Shown piece after piece: positions 47,322 to 55,539 of a DNA stretch of 64,000 nucleotides; within the stretch, counting starts at the first letter, position 1, and every line of letters begins with the position of its first letter. The notes under the pieces were generated by a model that had not been told where the DNA came from, searched no databases, and was given only the letters and a program-made list of their open reading frames with translations. This stretch comes from Roseicyclus sp. (GTDB taxonomy: Bacteria; Pseudomonadota; Alphaproteobacteria; Rhodobacterales; Rhodobacteraceae), in the NCBI RefSeq assembly GCF_018402035.1, contig NZ_JAGYJN010000008.1, positions 1 through 64,000 on the forward strand, written 5' to 3'. The position numbers were made by a program, and so were the translations under genes.

Positions 47322-47419
47322 CACTTTCTTGCTTGGGCGGGCGAGCGCCGAATTGCGCTTTGGCTCGTCTCAGATTTGTTCGTTTCATCCCCGCCTTGTC
47401 ATTGAAGATAGCCATATGC

Positions 47420-47468
47420 TGCATTTGCACAATGCACGATGCCTCAATGCTGCTTTGCAGCAAATGCA
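47420..47468. promoter_or_regulatory. Symmetric element in the divergent DUF1127 / MFS promoter region
   Basis: TGCATTTGC (47420-47428) and GCAAATGCA (47460-47468) form a 9-bp inverted repeat, with an inner GCTGC-TTT-GCAGC just before the right arm. The element sits 10 bp before the MFS start and about 100 bp upstream of the DUF1127 start, so it could control either. I could not identify a convincing RpoH-type promoter by eye. Confidence 0.4.
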
Positions 47469-47477
47469 TAGCTGGAG

Positions 47478-48704
47478 ATGACGTTGCGGAAGCCCCCCCT
47501 TGACATCACGGCCTTGGCTGGTGGCGCGTTTCGCGATGCGCAGTTCCGTCTTTTCTTCATCGGGATCTTCTTTGCGGTGCAGGCGATCTGGGTGCAGCGT
47601 GTCACGCTTGGCTGGCTGGCATGGGAGCGGACGGGCTCTGCCGCGTTCGTGGGGCTTGTCGCGGGTTTAAGCCTTGCGCCCGCCTTGGTTTTGGGCCCGC
47701 TTTTCGGGGTAATGACCGACCGGGTCGACATCCGCCGCGCATCGTTTTCGACCAATGCGCTGATGGCCTTGGTCTTGGCGCTTTTGGCAATCAGCCTGCC
47801 CTATACGGGGTCTTTCGCGCTGGCCTTAGCGGCTTTTGCCATCGGTTTGATCTCGGCTGCGCATCATCCGGTGCGCATGTCCTTGGGGCCGCGCCTCGTG
47901 CCAGTGTCCGAGGTGCGCCATGTCGTCAGCGTGGCGGCCCTGAATTTCAACCTTGCCCGGCTGGTGGCCCCGGTGATCGCGGGGGCGGTGATTGCCAATC
48001 TGGGGGCAGGGGTGGCGTTGTGGGTATCTGTCCTTTGCTATGTGCCGATGCTGATCGTGTTGCCGCGTTTGCGCCCGCGCGCGCTGCCGCCACGCCCGCG
48101 CGCGTCGGTGTTCGCTGATCTGCGTGAAGGGTTGGTGTATGCCGTGCGCGCGCCTGTCGTGCGGCTGGCGCTGGCCATTACCTTGATCTTTTCAACCATC
48201 GTGCGCGGCGCGCTCGAGGTGTTGCCGGTTCTGGCCGATGGTGCCTATGGGCGCGGGGCTGCGGGTTTGGGTGTGTTGACGGCTGCTGCCGGTGCGGGGG
48301 CGGTATCCTCGGCCATGCTCAAGGCGTCGGGCATCGGGGCCTCGGGGGCAAGCATCCCGCCTGTGGTCTTGTGGGCTGCGGCCTTGGGGCAGGGGGCGGT
48401 GATCGCCATGGGGTTGTCGCCGGGTTGGTACCCGGCGATCTTGGCCACGGCGGTGGCGGGATTTTGCGCCACATGGGTCGGTGTGTCGATGCAATCGGCG
48501 ATCCAGACCGACCTGCCCGATGAATATCGCGGTCGCGTGATGAGCTTATGGGTGGTGGCCGGTTTCGGTGCCGTGGCGCTGGGCGCCTTCGGGATCGGCG
48601 GCTTGGGCGAGGTGCTTGGGATCGGCACGGCGCTGGTCTTGGCCGGGGCCGGCGGCATCATCGTCTTGGGCGCGCTCATTCTGGGGGTGCAAGCCCGGCG
48701 CTGA
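47478..48704 (+). CDS. MFS transporter (EntS/MFS_3-like)
   Basis: A 408-residue inner-membrane protein with about twelve hydrophobic segments. The N-terminal FRDAQFRLFFIGIFFAVQAIWVQRVTLGWLAWERTGSAA and LFGVMTDRVDIRR (the motif A region between TM2 and TM3) are typical of the MFS_3 exporters. DLPDEYRGRVMSLWVV is the family C-terminal motif. Substrate unknown. CTGGAG lies upstream of ATG 47478. It is divergent from DUF1127 and 49 bp upstream of mrp. Confidence 0.88.
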   Translation: MTLRKPPLDITALAGGAFRDAQFRLFFIGIFFAVQAIWVQRVTLGWLAWERTGSAAFVGLVAGLSLAPALVLGPLFGVMTDRVDIRRASFSTNALMALVLALLAISLPYTGSFALALAAFAIGLISAAHHPVRMSLGPRLVPVSEVRHVVSVAALNFNLARLVAPVIAGAVIANLGAGVALWVSVLCYVPMLIVLPRLRPRALPPRPRASVFADLREGLVYAVRAPVVRLALAITLIFSTIVRGALEVLPVLADGAYGRGAAGLGVLTAAAGAGAVSSAMLKASGIGASGASIPPVVLWAAALGQGAVIAMGLSPGWYPAILATAVAGFCATWVGVSMQSAIQTDLPDEYRGRVMSLWVVAGFGAVALGAFGIGGLGEVLGIGTALVLAGAGGIIVLGALILGVQARR

Positions 48705-48753
48705 GCGATTATGTCATGGCGCAAGAGCGATCCCGCAACAGGACAGGCGCATC

Positions 48754-49836
48754 ATGACACAGACCCGCGAAACTATTCTTGAGGCGTTGCGCAGCCTGAC
48801 CTTGCCCGATGGCGGCGACCCGGTCAGCCGCGATATGGTACGCGCGCTCAAGGTCGAGGGTGGCCGCGTGAGCTTCGTGCTCGAGGCCGAAAGCCCCGAC
48901 ATGGCGCGCAAGATGGAACCTGTGCGGCTGGCCTGCGAGGGGTTGGTGCGCAAGCTGGCCGGTGTCGAACAGGTCAGCGTGGCTTTGACCGCCCATGGTC
49001 CGGCACCCAAGGCACCGCCTGCATCTGCGCCGCCAAACCTCAAGATCGGGGGCCATCCCACGCCGCAGGCCGGGCCGATGAACCCAACCGGCGTCAAGCG
49101 CATCATCGCGGTCGGCTCGGGCAAGGGTGGGGTGGGCAAATCCACCGTCGCCTCGAACCTCGCCGTGGCTTTGGCGCGCGCGGGCAAACGGGTAGGCTTG
49201 CTCGATGCCGATATCTATGGCCCCAGTCAGCCGCGCATGATGGGGGTGAACAAGCGCCCCGCCTCGCCTGATGGGAAAACGATCATCCCGCTGCATGGGC
49301 ATGGCGTCACGCTGATGTCGATTGGCTTTATGCTGCCCGAGGAAAAAGCCGTGGTGTGGCGCGGTCCGATGCTGATGGGCGCGCTTCAGCAAATGCTGAC
49401 GCAGGTCGAATGGGGCGATCTCGATGTGTTGATCGTCGATCTGCCGCCCGGCACCGGCGATGTGGCGATGACCTTGTGCCAGCGTTCTGATGTGAGCGGG
49501 GCAATCGTGGTCTCGACCCCGCAGGATGTGGCACTTTTGGATGCGCGCAAGGCCCTCAATATGTTCGAGTTGCTCAAGACGCCGATCTTGGGCTTGATCG
49601 AGAATATGGGCGTCTATCATTGCCCCAATTGCGGGCATGAGGCGCATATCTTTGGCCAAGGTGGCGTGAAGGCCGAGGCGGAAAAGCTCGGCCTGCCGTT
49701 CTTGGGATCGCTTCCCATCGACCTCGATACGCGTCTGGCGGGCGATGCGGGCACGCCGATTGCCGCGGGCGACGGCCCAATGGCGCAGGCCTATGGTGCG
49801 CTGGCCGCGCGTCTGATCGCGGGCGGCTTGGTCTGA
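48754..49836 (+). CDS. mrp: Mrp/ApbC-family iron-sulfur cluster carrier ATPase
   Basis: A 360-residue protein. An N-terminal DUF59-like domain (residues 1-80) is joined by a Pro/Ala-rich linker to a P-loop domain with the deviant Walker A GSGKGGVGKST (121-131), switch I LLDADIYGPSQPRM and VDLPPGTGDVAMTL. The cluster-binding pair is in YHCPNCGHEAHIF. It loads Fe-S clusters onto apoproteins. ATG 48754 follows CAGGACAGG. It is the last gene before the dcw leader region. Confidence 0.94.
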   Translation: MTQTRETILEALRSLTLPDGGDPVSRDMVRALKVEGGRVSFVLEAESPDMARKMEPVRLACEGLVRKLAGVEQVSVALTAHGPAPKAPPASAPPNLKIGGHPTPQAGPMNPTGVKRIIAVGSGKGGVGKSTVASNLAVALARAGKRVGLLDADIYGPSQPRMMGVNKRPASPDGKTIIPLHGHGVTLMSIGFMLPEEKAVVWRGPMLMGALQQMLTQVEWGDLDVLIVDLPPGTGDVAMTLCQRSDVSGAIVVSTPQDVALLDARKALNMFELLKTPILGLIENMGVYHCPNCGHEAHIFGQGGVKAEAEKLGLPFLGSLPIDLDTRLAGDAGTPIAAGDGPMAQAYGALAARLIAGGLV

Positions 49837-50053
49837 TCTCATCCCCGCCGAGGGGGTGATTCGCACCATATTCAGGTGAAATCACCACAGATTAGCGTTT
49901 TCGCGGCCGTGCTGGACGAAATCTGGGATCTGCTCCCATTTTCACCCAGCGCTGTCTTTAATCTATATCTTGGGGTTGTAGGCCGCGAGGCTACAACAGC
50001 TGCCCTTGATTGGGGTGTCGTGGCTTGCCCATGCGGCGTGTTTTGGCCGACTG

Positions 50054-50087
50054 TCCCATGAAATGGGAATAATTCCCAAAAAAAGGG
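50054..50087. promoter_or_regulatory. Candidate MraZ-type or promoter box upstream of mraZ
   Basis: TCCCAT (50054-50059), ATGGGA (50063-50068), TTCCCA (50073-50078) and AAGGG at about 50083 repeat at roughly 10-bp spacing. MraZ of other bacteria binds TGGGA-type repeats with about 10-bp period at the dcw promoter. Here orientation alternates, unlike the E. coli direct repeats. The region lies some 300 bp upstream of mraZ, near the expected leader start. Confidence 0.4.
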
Positions 50088-50289
50088 TTTACATGGGCGT
50101 CCGTGCCATGGCATTTAATCACCACTGGCAGACGAGTAAAAAAACGGGCCGCAAAGGCCTGAACCAAAAACAAAAAACGGCAGGTTCATACAGGCATCTC
50201 TCACGCCAGAAAAAGAGATCCGGCGCGCAAGCGAGCAGACATCCCCCCAGGTGGCCTGCGCAGTCGGACACCCAGAGATGGGACGAGAG

Positions 50290-50330
50290 CGGCGGATTGA
50301 GCAGTGGCAGCTTGCTCAATCCGCCGTTTC
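50290..50330 (+). terminator. Leader hairpin/terminator upstream of mraZ
   Basis: A perfect 14-bp stem (50290-50303, starting CGGCGGATTG, pairs with 50313-50326), 9-nt loop GTGGCAGCT, then TTTCC. It ends 58 bp before the mraZ start. The short T run suggests partial termination, releasing a leader RNA while letting some polymerase into the dcw operon. Confidence 0.65.
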
Positions 50331-50384
50331 CATTCCCGGCGGTCGGTTTGCGACCGAAACGTGGCAGCAAAAGGGCAAAGTCCC

Positions 50385-50906
50385 GTGGAACGTGAGTTCA
50401 CCGGCGTCAGCCGGAACAAGATGGATGGAAAAGGCCGGGTCTCGATCCCGGTCAAGTTTCGTCGTGTCTTGCAGAACTGCGATACCGAATATGCACCCGG
50501 CGGCGTGTTGCGAATGCATGTCACCTTTGGCGATCCCACCAAGAAATTTATCGAATGCTGGTCGGCCGACGCCTATGGGCGGCTTTTGTCGCGCATCAGC
50601 CGGATGAAATCGGGCTCGGCCGAGGCCCGCATCATGGCCTATTACTACAAAACCATGTCCGAGACGCTCACGCTTGATGAGACGGGCCGGATCGTTTTGT
50701 CACAGGAATTGCGCGAAAAGATCGCGCTTGATGACGAAGCAGCCTTTGAGGGGCATGGCGAGAAATTCCATATTCTCAGCCCGGCCCAGGCCGATGCACA
50801 GGCCGCGACCTTTGCGGCACTTCTGGCCGAGCTTGGGCGCGATGATGCGCATTTCGATGCGCTCTCGCTTTTGCCGGATGAACCAGCACCGATGGATGCG
50901 GAATGA
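50385..50906 (+). CDS. mraZ: Transcriptional regulator MraZ
   Basis: A 173-residue protein with two SpoVT/AbrB-like DNA-binding repeats: [19 protein letters not shown] (about residue 11) and [19 protein letters not shown] (about 97). MraZ forms a ring and regulates its own dcw cluster. The start is GTG 50385 ([14 protein letters not shown]); there is no better ATG before the conserved first repeat. The stop overlaps rsmH by 4 bp. Confidence 0.94.
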   Translation: MEREFTGVSRNKMDGKGRVSIPVKFRRVLQNCDTEYAPGGVLRMHVTFGDPTKKFIECWSADAYGRLLSRISRMKSGSAEARIMAYYYKTMSETLTLDETGRIVLSQELREKIALDDEAAFEGHGEKFHILSPAQADAQAATFAALLAELGRDDAHFDALSLLPDEPAPMDAE

Positions 50907-51901
50907 CCTCTGCCAGCGCGACACCACCGCGCCGCGCGCCGCATATTCCCGTTTTGTTGCGCGCCCTTCTCGATACGGTGGCCCCGGTGCAGGGCGTTTG
51001 GCTTGATGGCACCTTTGGCGCGGGCGGCTATAGCCGTGGCCTTCTGGGCGCCGGTGCCGCGCAGGTGATCGGTGTTGACCGCGACCCGCTGGCCTTTGAT
51101 CTGGCCGCAGCTTGGGCCGATGAATATGGCGACCGCTTGCATCTGGTGCAGGGCACGTTTTCCGATCTCGACCAATTGGCAGGGCAGCCGCTTGACGGTG
51201 TCGCGCTCGATCTGGGTGTCTCCTCGATGCAGCTTGATCGCCCCGAGCGTGGCTTTTCCTTCATGAATGACGGCCCGCTTGATATGCGGATGGGGCAGGC
51301 GGGTGTGTCTGCTGCCGATATCGTCAACCAAGCGCCCGAGGCGTTGATTGCCGATATTCTCTATCATTACGGTGAAGAACATGCCGCGCGCCGCATTGCG
51401 CGCACGATCATTGCCGAACGCGCCAAGGCGCCGATCACATCAACGCTGCAACTGGCCCGGCTGATCGAAGGGTGCTTGCCGCGCAAGAAACCCGGTCAAA
51501 GCCACCCCGCCACGCGCAGTTTTCAGGCCATCCGTATCGCGGTGAATGACGAGCTGCGCCAGCTTGTCGATGGGCTAGAGGCGGCGGAACGCGCGCTGAG
51601 ACCCGGCGGCAAGCTGGCCGTCGTCACCTTTCACTCGCTCGAGGATCGCGTGGTCAAACGCTTCTTGGCCGAACGCGCCAGCACCGGAGGCGGCGGGTCA
51701 CGCCATGCCCCCGAGGCGCAAGAGCAAACCCCCGGTTTCGTGTTGACGCCGAAAAAGGCCATCGCGCCCGATGAGGTCGAATTGGCCGATAATCCGCGTG
51801 CGCGCTCGGCGCGCCTGCGGGTTGCGACGCGCACCGATGCGCCCGCCCGCCCTGTTGATCGCGCGCGCCTTGGCCTTCCCCTTTTGCCGGAGGTGTTGTG
51901 A
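50903..51901 (+). CDS. rsmH: 16S rRNA (cytosine1402-N4)-methyltransferase
   Basis: A 332-residue SAM-dependent methyltransferase. [31 protein letters not shown] (SAM motif I), [19 protein letters not shown] and [14 protein letters not shown] are the standard RsmH blocks. It methylates C1402 in the decoding centre of 16S rRNA. Overlaps mraZ by 4 bp and shares one base with the ftsL start. Confidence 0.97.
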   Translation: MTSASATPPRRAPHIPVLLRALLDTVAPVQGVWLDGTFGAGGYSRGLLGAGAAQVIGVDRDPLAFDLAAAWADEYGDRLHLVQGTFSDLDQLAGQPLDGVALDLGVSSMQLDRPERGFSFMNDGPLDMRMGQAGVSAADIVNQAPEALIADILYHYGEEHAARRIARTIIAERAKAPITSTLQLARLIEGCLPRKKPGQSHPATRSFQAIRIAVNDELRQLVDGLEAAERALRPGGKLAVVTFHSLEDRVVKRFLAERASTGGGGSRHAPEAQEQTPGFVLTPKKAIAPDEVELADNPRARSARLRVATRTDAPARPVDRARLGLPLLPEVL

Positions 51902-52257
51902 TGCGTGGGTTTCTCACCTTGTGTGGCATGCTTACGGTCATCGCCTTGGGCTATTGGGCCTATCATCAGGCGATCTTGACCCAACAGGCCGAACGCCGGG
52001 TCGAGCGTTTGCAGGCCCAGATTGGCGCCGAGCGCGAGCGCATGGCGATCTTGACTGCTGAATGGGCCTATCTTAACCGTCCTGACCGTCTGCGTGAGCT
52101 TGGCTTTATCAATTTCGAGCGGCTTGGCCTTTTGCCCATGTCGCCCGATCAATTCGGCCGCGCGACGCAAATCCCCTATCCGCTGCCGGTGATCGAGGAT
52201 AGCGAGCCCGAGATCATTTTGGATAGCGCCTCCATCGGCGAGGAGCAGATCCCATGA
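51901..52257 (+). CDS. ftsL: Cell division protein FtsL
   Basis: A 118-residue bitopic membrane protein. Residues 2-20 (RGFLTLCGMLTVIALGYWAYH) form one membrane span, followed by a periplasmic coiled coil (QQAERRVERLQAQIGAERERMAIL). The alphaproteobacterial motif EWAYLNRPDRLRELG follows. GGAGGTG lies just upstream of ATG 51901, which shares a base with the rsmH stop. FtsL links FtsB/FtsQ with FtsW/FtsI at the divisome. Overlaps ftsI by 4 bp. Confidence 0.93.
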   Translation: MRGFLTLCGMLTVIALGYWAYHQAILTQQAERRVERLQAQIGAERERMAILTAEWAYLNRPDRLRELGFINFERLGLLPMSPDQFGRATQIPYPLPVIEDSEPEIILDSASIGEEQIP

Positions 52258-54035
52258 CGCAGCGCACGCCATTGCGCCCCTTGGCGCGGATCCTTGACGC
52301 CCGCCAGCGCGGGGAAAACCCCGCCTTGATCGAGCGCGAAAACCTGCGCCAGCGCCACGAGGCGGCGCGCGACCGTCTGCGCCAGCGCACCGAGGGGCGA
52401 ATGCTTTTGGTGGCGGTGGTGTTTCTGTTGGCCTTCGGCTCGGTCGGCGCGCGGATGGCGGCGCTTGCCACCTCCGAGGCGTCAGAGCCTGCGGTGGCCC
52501 AGATCACCAGCACGATCCACACCACCCGCGCTGATATCGTCGACCGCGAGGGCCGCGTTCTGGCCACGAATTTCGCCACCAATGCGCTTTACGCCCATCC
52601 TCATGAGATCGTTGATGCGCGCGCCGCCGCCGATGGTTTGGCGCAAATTTTTCCTGAATTAGACGCCGACGCGCTGCATGCGCGGCTTGATTCTGATCGT
52701 CGTTTCCTGTGGCTGCGTCGCTATCTCAGCCCCGAGCAAGAACAACAGGTGCATGATCTGGGCGAGCCGGGGCTGCTTTTCGGCCCGCGCGAGATGCGGC
52801 TTTATCCCAATGGCCGATTGGCGGCGCATATCCTTGGCGGGGCGGGCTTTGGCCAAGAGGCGGTCGATGCCGCCGAGGTGATCGGCGTGGCCGGGATCGA
52901 GGCGGTGTTCGACGAAACCCTGCGCGATCCGGGCCGCAGCGCGCCCTTGCAGCTTTCTATCGACCTTTCCGTGCAAGCGGGCCTTGAAGAAGTGCTGGCC
53001 GGCGGCATGATGCTGATGAATGCGCGCGGGGCGGCCGCGGTGCTGATGGATGCCAATTCAGGCGAGATCATCGCCATGGCAAGCCTGCCCGATTTCGACC
53101 CCAACGCCCGGCCTGCACCTGCGCTATCGGGCGATCCGGCCGATAGCCCCTTGTTTAACCGCGCGGTGCAGGGCGTCTATGAACTTGGCAGCGTGCTCAA
53201 GGCCTTCCCGATCGCGCAGGCGATTGAGATGGGGCAGATCACCCCCGACGACATGATCGATACCCGCGGGCCGATGCGGGTGGGGCGCTTTCGGATCAGC
53301 GATTATCGCAGCAAGGGCCCGTTGCAATCGGTTAGCGACGTGTTCATCCACTCCTCCAACATCGGCACGGCGCGCATCGCGCAGGCCATCGGCGGCGAGG
53401 CACAGCGCGAATTCCTCTCGGCGCTGGGCCTGCTTGAACCCGCGTCAATCGAGATCATCGAGGCGCGCAATGCCCGCCCCCTGATCCCTGCGCGCTGGGG
53501 CGAATTGGCGACGATGACGATTTCCTATGGCCATGGGCTGTCGACCTCGCTGGTGCATCTGGCGGGCGCCTATGCGACCATGGTCAATGGCGGCACAAAG
53601 GTGGTGCCGACGCTGTTGCGCCAAGACCGCCCGCAGATCGGCGCGCGGATCATTTCCGAGGCGACCAGTGCGCAGTTGCGCGCGATGATGCGTGCCACCG
53701 TGCTGGAAGGCACCGCGACCTTTGCCGAGGTCGAGGGGTATGCCGTGGGTGGCAAGACCGGCACCGCCGATCTGCCGCGCCCCACGGGGGGCTATTACGA
53801 GGATCGCAATATCAACACCTTCGCCGCCGCCTTTCCGATGCATGCGCCACGCTATGTGCTGATCACCATGTTGCAAGAACCCGTCGAGACATCGGGGCCA
53901 GAGCCACGCCGCACTGCGGGCTGGACCGTGGTTCCCGTGGCCGCCGAGATCATTCGCCGCAGCGCGCCGATCTTGGGCCTGCGACCCGAGATTGAACCGG
54001 GCCCCATGGATGCGCTATCGAGCAGTTCACGGTGA
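52254..54035 (+). CDS. ftsI: Peptidoglycan transpeptidase FtsI (penicillin-binding protein 3)
   Basis: A 593-residue class B penicillin-binding protein. A cytoplasmic head of about 48 residues precedes one membrane span (MLLVAVVFLLAFGSVGARMA). The periplasmic part holds the dimerisation domain (RADIVDREGRVLATN) and the transpeptidase with the nucleophile motif SVLK in YELGSVLKAF, SSN in IHSSNIGTA and KTG in VGGKTGTAD. It cross-links septal peptidoglycan with FtsW. Confidence 0.96.
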   Translation: MTQRTPLRPLARILDARQRGENPALIERENLRQRHEAARDRLRQRTEGRMLLVAVVFLLAFGSVGARMAALATSEASEPAVAQITSTIHTTRADIVDREGRVLATNFATNALYAHPHEIVDARAAADGLAQIFPELDADALHARLDSDRRFLWLRRYLSPEQEQQVHDLGEPGLLFGPREMRLYPNGRLAAHILGGAGFGQEAVDAAEVIGVAGIEAVFDETLRDPGRSAPLQLSIDLSVQAGLEEVLAGGMMLMNARGAAAVLMDANSGEIIAMASLPDFDPNARPAPALSGDPADSPLFNRAVQGVYELGSVLKAFPIAQAIEMGQITPDDMIDTRGPMRVGRFRISDYRSKGPLQSVSDVFIHSSNIGTARIAQAIGGEAQREFLSALGLLEPASIEIIEARNARPLIPARWGELATMTISYGHGLSTSLVHLAGAYATMVNGGTKVVPTLLRQDRPQIGARIISEATSAQLRAMMRATVLEGTATFAEVEGYAVGGKTGTADLPRPTGGYYEDRNINTFAAAFPMHAPRYVLITMLQEPVETSGPEPRRTAGWTVVPVAAEIIRRSAPILGLRPEIEPGPMDALSSSSR

Positions 54036-54054
54036 ATGCGGATGGGGTGGGGCA

Positions 54055-55539
54055 ATGGCCGCTTTGACACGGCAGCTTTCAGAGCTTGGCCTGACGCCAC
54101 GCGCGGGTGGCGATGTGGCTGTCACAGGGCTGGCGATTGACAGCCGCAAGGTCGCCGCTGGTGCCTTGTTCGCGGCACTTCCCGGCACGCAAACCCATGG
54201 CGCTGCATTTATCGAGACAGCATTGCAACATGGCGCTGCCGCGATCCTGACTGATCGCGAAGGGGCGGCACTTGCCGCCGATGGCTTGGCCAAAACCCCC
54301 GCGACAGTTGTGGTCGTCGAAGATGCGCGCGCGGCCCTCGCCCATGCGGCGGCCCTGTGGTTTGCGGCCCAGCCTGACTGTGTCGTGGCGGTTACCGGCA
54401 CCAACGGCAAGACCAGCGTCGCCAGCTTTGCACGCCAGATCTGGGCGCTGTTGGGCCATGAGGCGGTCAATATCGGCACCACCGGGGTCGAGGGGGCCTA
54501 TGCCGCGCCGGGGCTGCATACCACGCCCGATCCCCTGACGCTCCAGCGCGTATTGGCCGAAATGGCAGGTGCCGGTGTCAGCCATGTGGCGATGGAGGCC
54601 TCGTCGCACGGGCTTGATCAGCGCCGGATGGAGGCGGTGCGGCTCGCGGCTGCCGGTTTCACCAATCTGACGCAAGACCATCTCGATTATCACGGCGACA
54701 TGGAAACCTATTTCCAAGCCAAGCTGCGCCTTTTCTCGGAATTGCTGCCCGAAGACGGGATCGCGGTCATCAATCTTGACGACAGCTATGGCGCGCGCGT
54801 TGCCGCCGCCTGCAAAGCCCGCGAGATTGAGGTGATCGGTGTCGCCCAATATGCAGAAGATGCCGCGCTCAAGATCACCGGGCGGCGCTTGGATGAGACA
54901 GGTCAGGATGTGCTGTTTCGCTGGCAGGGCGAGCCGGTGCAGGCGCGTCTGCCCCTGATCGGGGCTTTTCAGGCGATGAATGTGCTGACAGCGGCGGGGC
55001 TTGTCATCGCGGCGGGTGAAGCGCCCGCGGCAGTTTTCGCGGTCTTGCCGCGCCTTACCGGTGTGCGCGGGCGGATGCAGATGGCGGGCCGCCGGGCCAA
55101 TGGCGCGCCGGTTTTCGTCGATTACGCCCATACGCCCGATGCGCTGGAAACCGCGCTCAGGGCGTTGCGCCCGCATGTCATGGGCCGTTTGATCGTGGTC
55201 TTTGGTGCAGGCGGCGACCGTGACCGTGGCAAGCGCCCCTTGATGGGCAAGGCCGCCGCCGATCATGCCGATGTTGTCTTTGTGACAGATGACAACCCAA
55301 GATCCGAGGAACCATCGGCTATTCGTGCCGCAATTCTGCAAGCCTGCCCGCAGGCGCGCGAGGTGGGCGACCGCGCCGAGGCGATCTTGCGCGGGGTTGA
55401 TGCGCTTGCACCGGGCGATGCGCTGTTGATCGCGGGCAAGGGCCATGAAAGCGGGCAGATCGTGGGCGATGTGGTCTATCCTTTCGATGATGTCGAGCAA
55501 GCAAGCCTTGCCATCGCCGCCTTGGAGGGCCGTATATGA
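54055..55539 (+). CDS. murE: UDP-MurNAc-tripeptide synthetase (meso-diaminopimelate-adding)
   Basis: A 494-residue Mur ligase. The ATP site is VAVTGTNGKTSVASF (about residue 112). TNLTQDHLDYHGDMETYFQAKLRLF is the central-domain signature with the carbamylated lysine region. The C-terminal FVTDDNPRSEEP contains DNPR, the motif that selects meso-diaminopimelate over lysine, as expected for a Gram-negative. ATG 54055 lies 20 bp after ftsI; a longer frame to 53992 overlaps ftsI. Overlaps murF by 4 bp. Confidence 0.97.
   Translation: MAALTRQLSELGLTPRAGGDVAVTGLAIDSRKVAAGALFAALPGTQTHGAAFIETALQHGAAAILTDREGAALAADGLAKTPATVVVVEDARAALAHAAALWFAAQPDCVVAVTGTNGKTSVASFARQIWALLGHEAVNIGTTGVEGAYAAPGLHTTPDPLTLQRVLAEMAGAGVSHVAMEASSHGLDQRRMEAVRLAAAGFTNLTQDHLDYHGDMETYFQAKLRLFSELLPEDGIAVINLDDSYGARVAAACKAREIEVIGVAQYAEDAALKITGRRLDETGQDVLFRWQGEPVQARLPLIGAFQAMNVLTAAGLVIAAGEAPAAVFAVLPRLTGVRGRMQMAGRRANGAPVFVDYAHTPDALETALRALRPHVMGRLIVVFGAGGDRDRGKRPLMGKAAADHADVVFVTDDNPRSEEPSAIRAAILQACPQAREVGDRAEAILRGVDALAPGDALLIAGKGHESGQIVGDVVYPFDDVEQASLAIAALEGRI

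Larger units (their letters stand above)
49837..50384 (+). ncRNA. Structured leader of the dcw cluster, UpsM-like region
   Basis: The 548-bp gap between mrp and mraZ holds no convincing gene but several structures. 49855-49886: nested inverted repeats GGTGATT/AATCACC enclosing CACC/GGTG. 50054-50078: alternating TCCCA/TGGGA blocks about 10 bp apart. About 50150-50200: GCCTG-AACC pairing with GGTT-CA...CAGGC. 50290-50326: a perfect 14-bp hairpin followed by TTTCC. R. sphaeroides has an unusually long dcw leader from which the sRNA UpsM is released by termination at an internal hairpin. The position and the hairpin before mraZ agree with that, but primary sequence identity was not checked. Confidence 0.6.
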
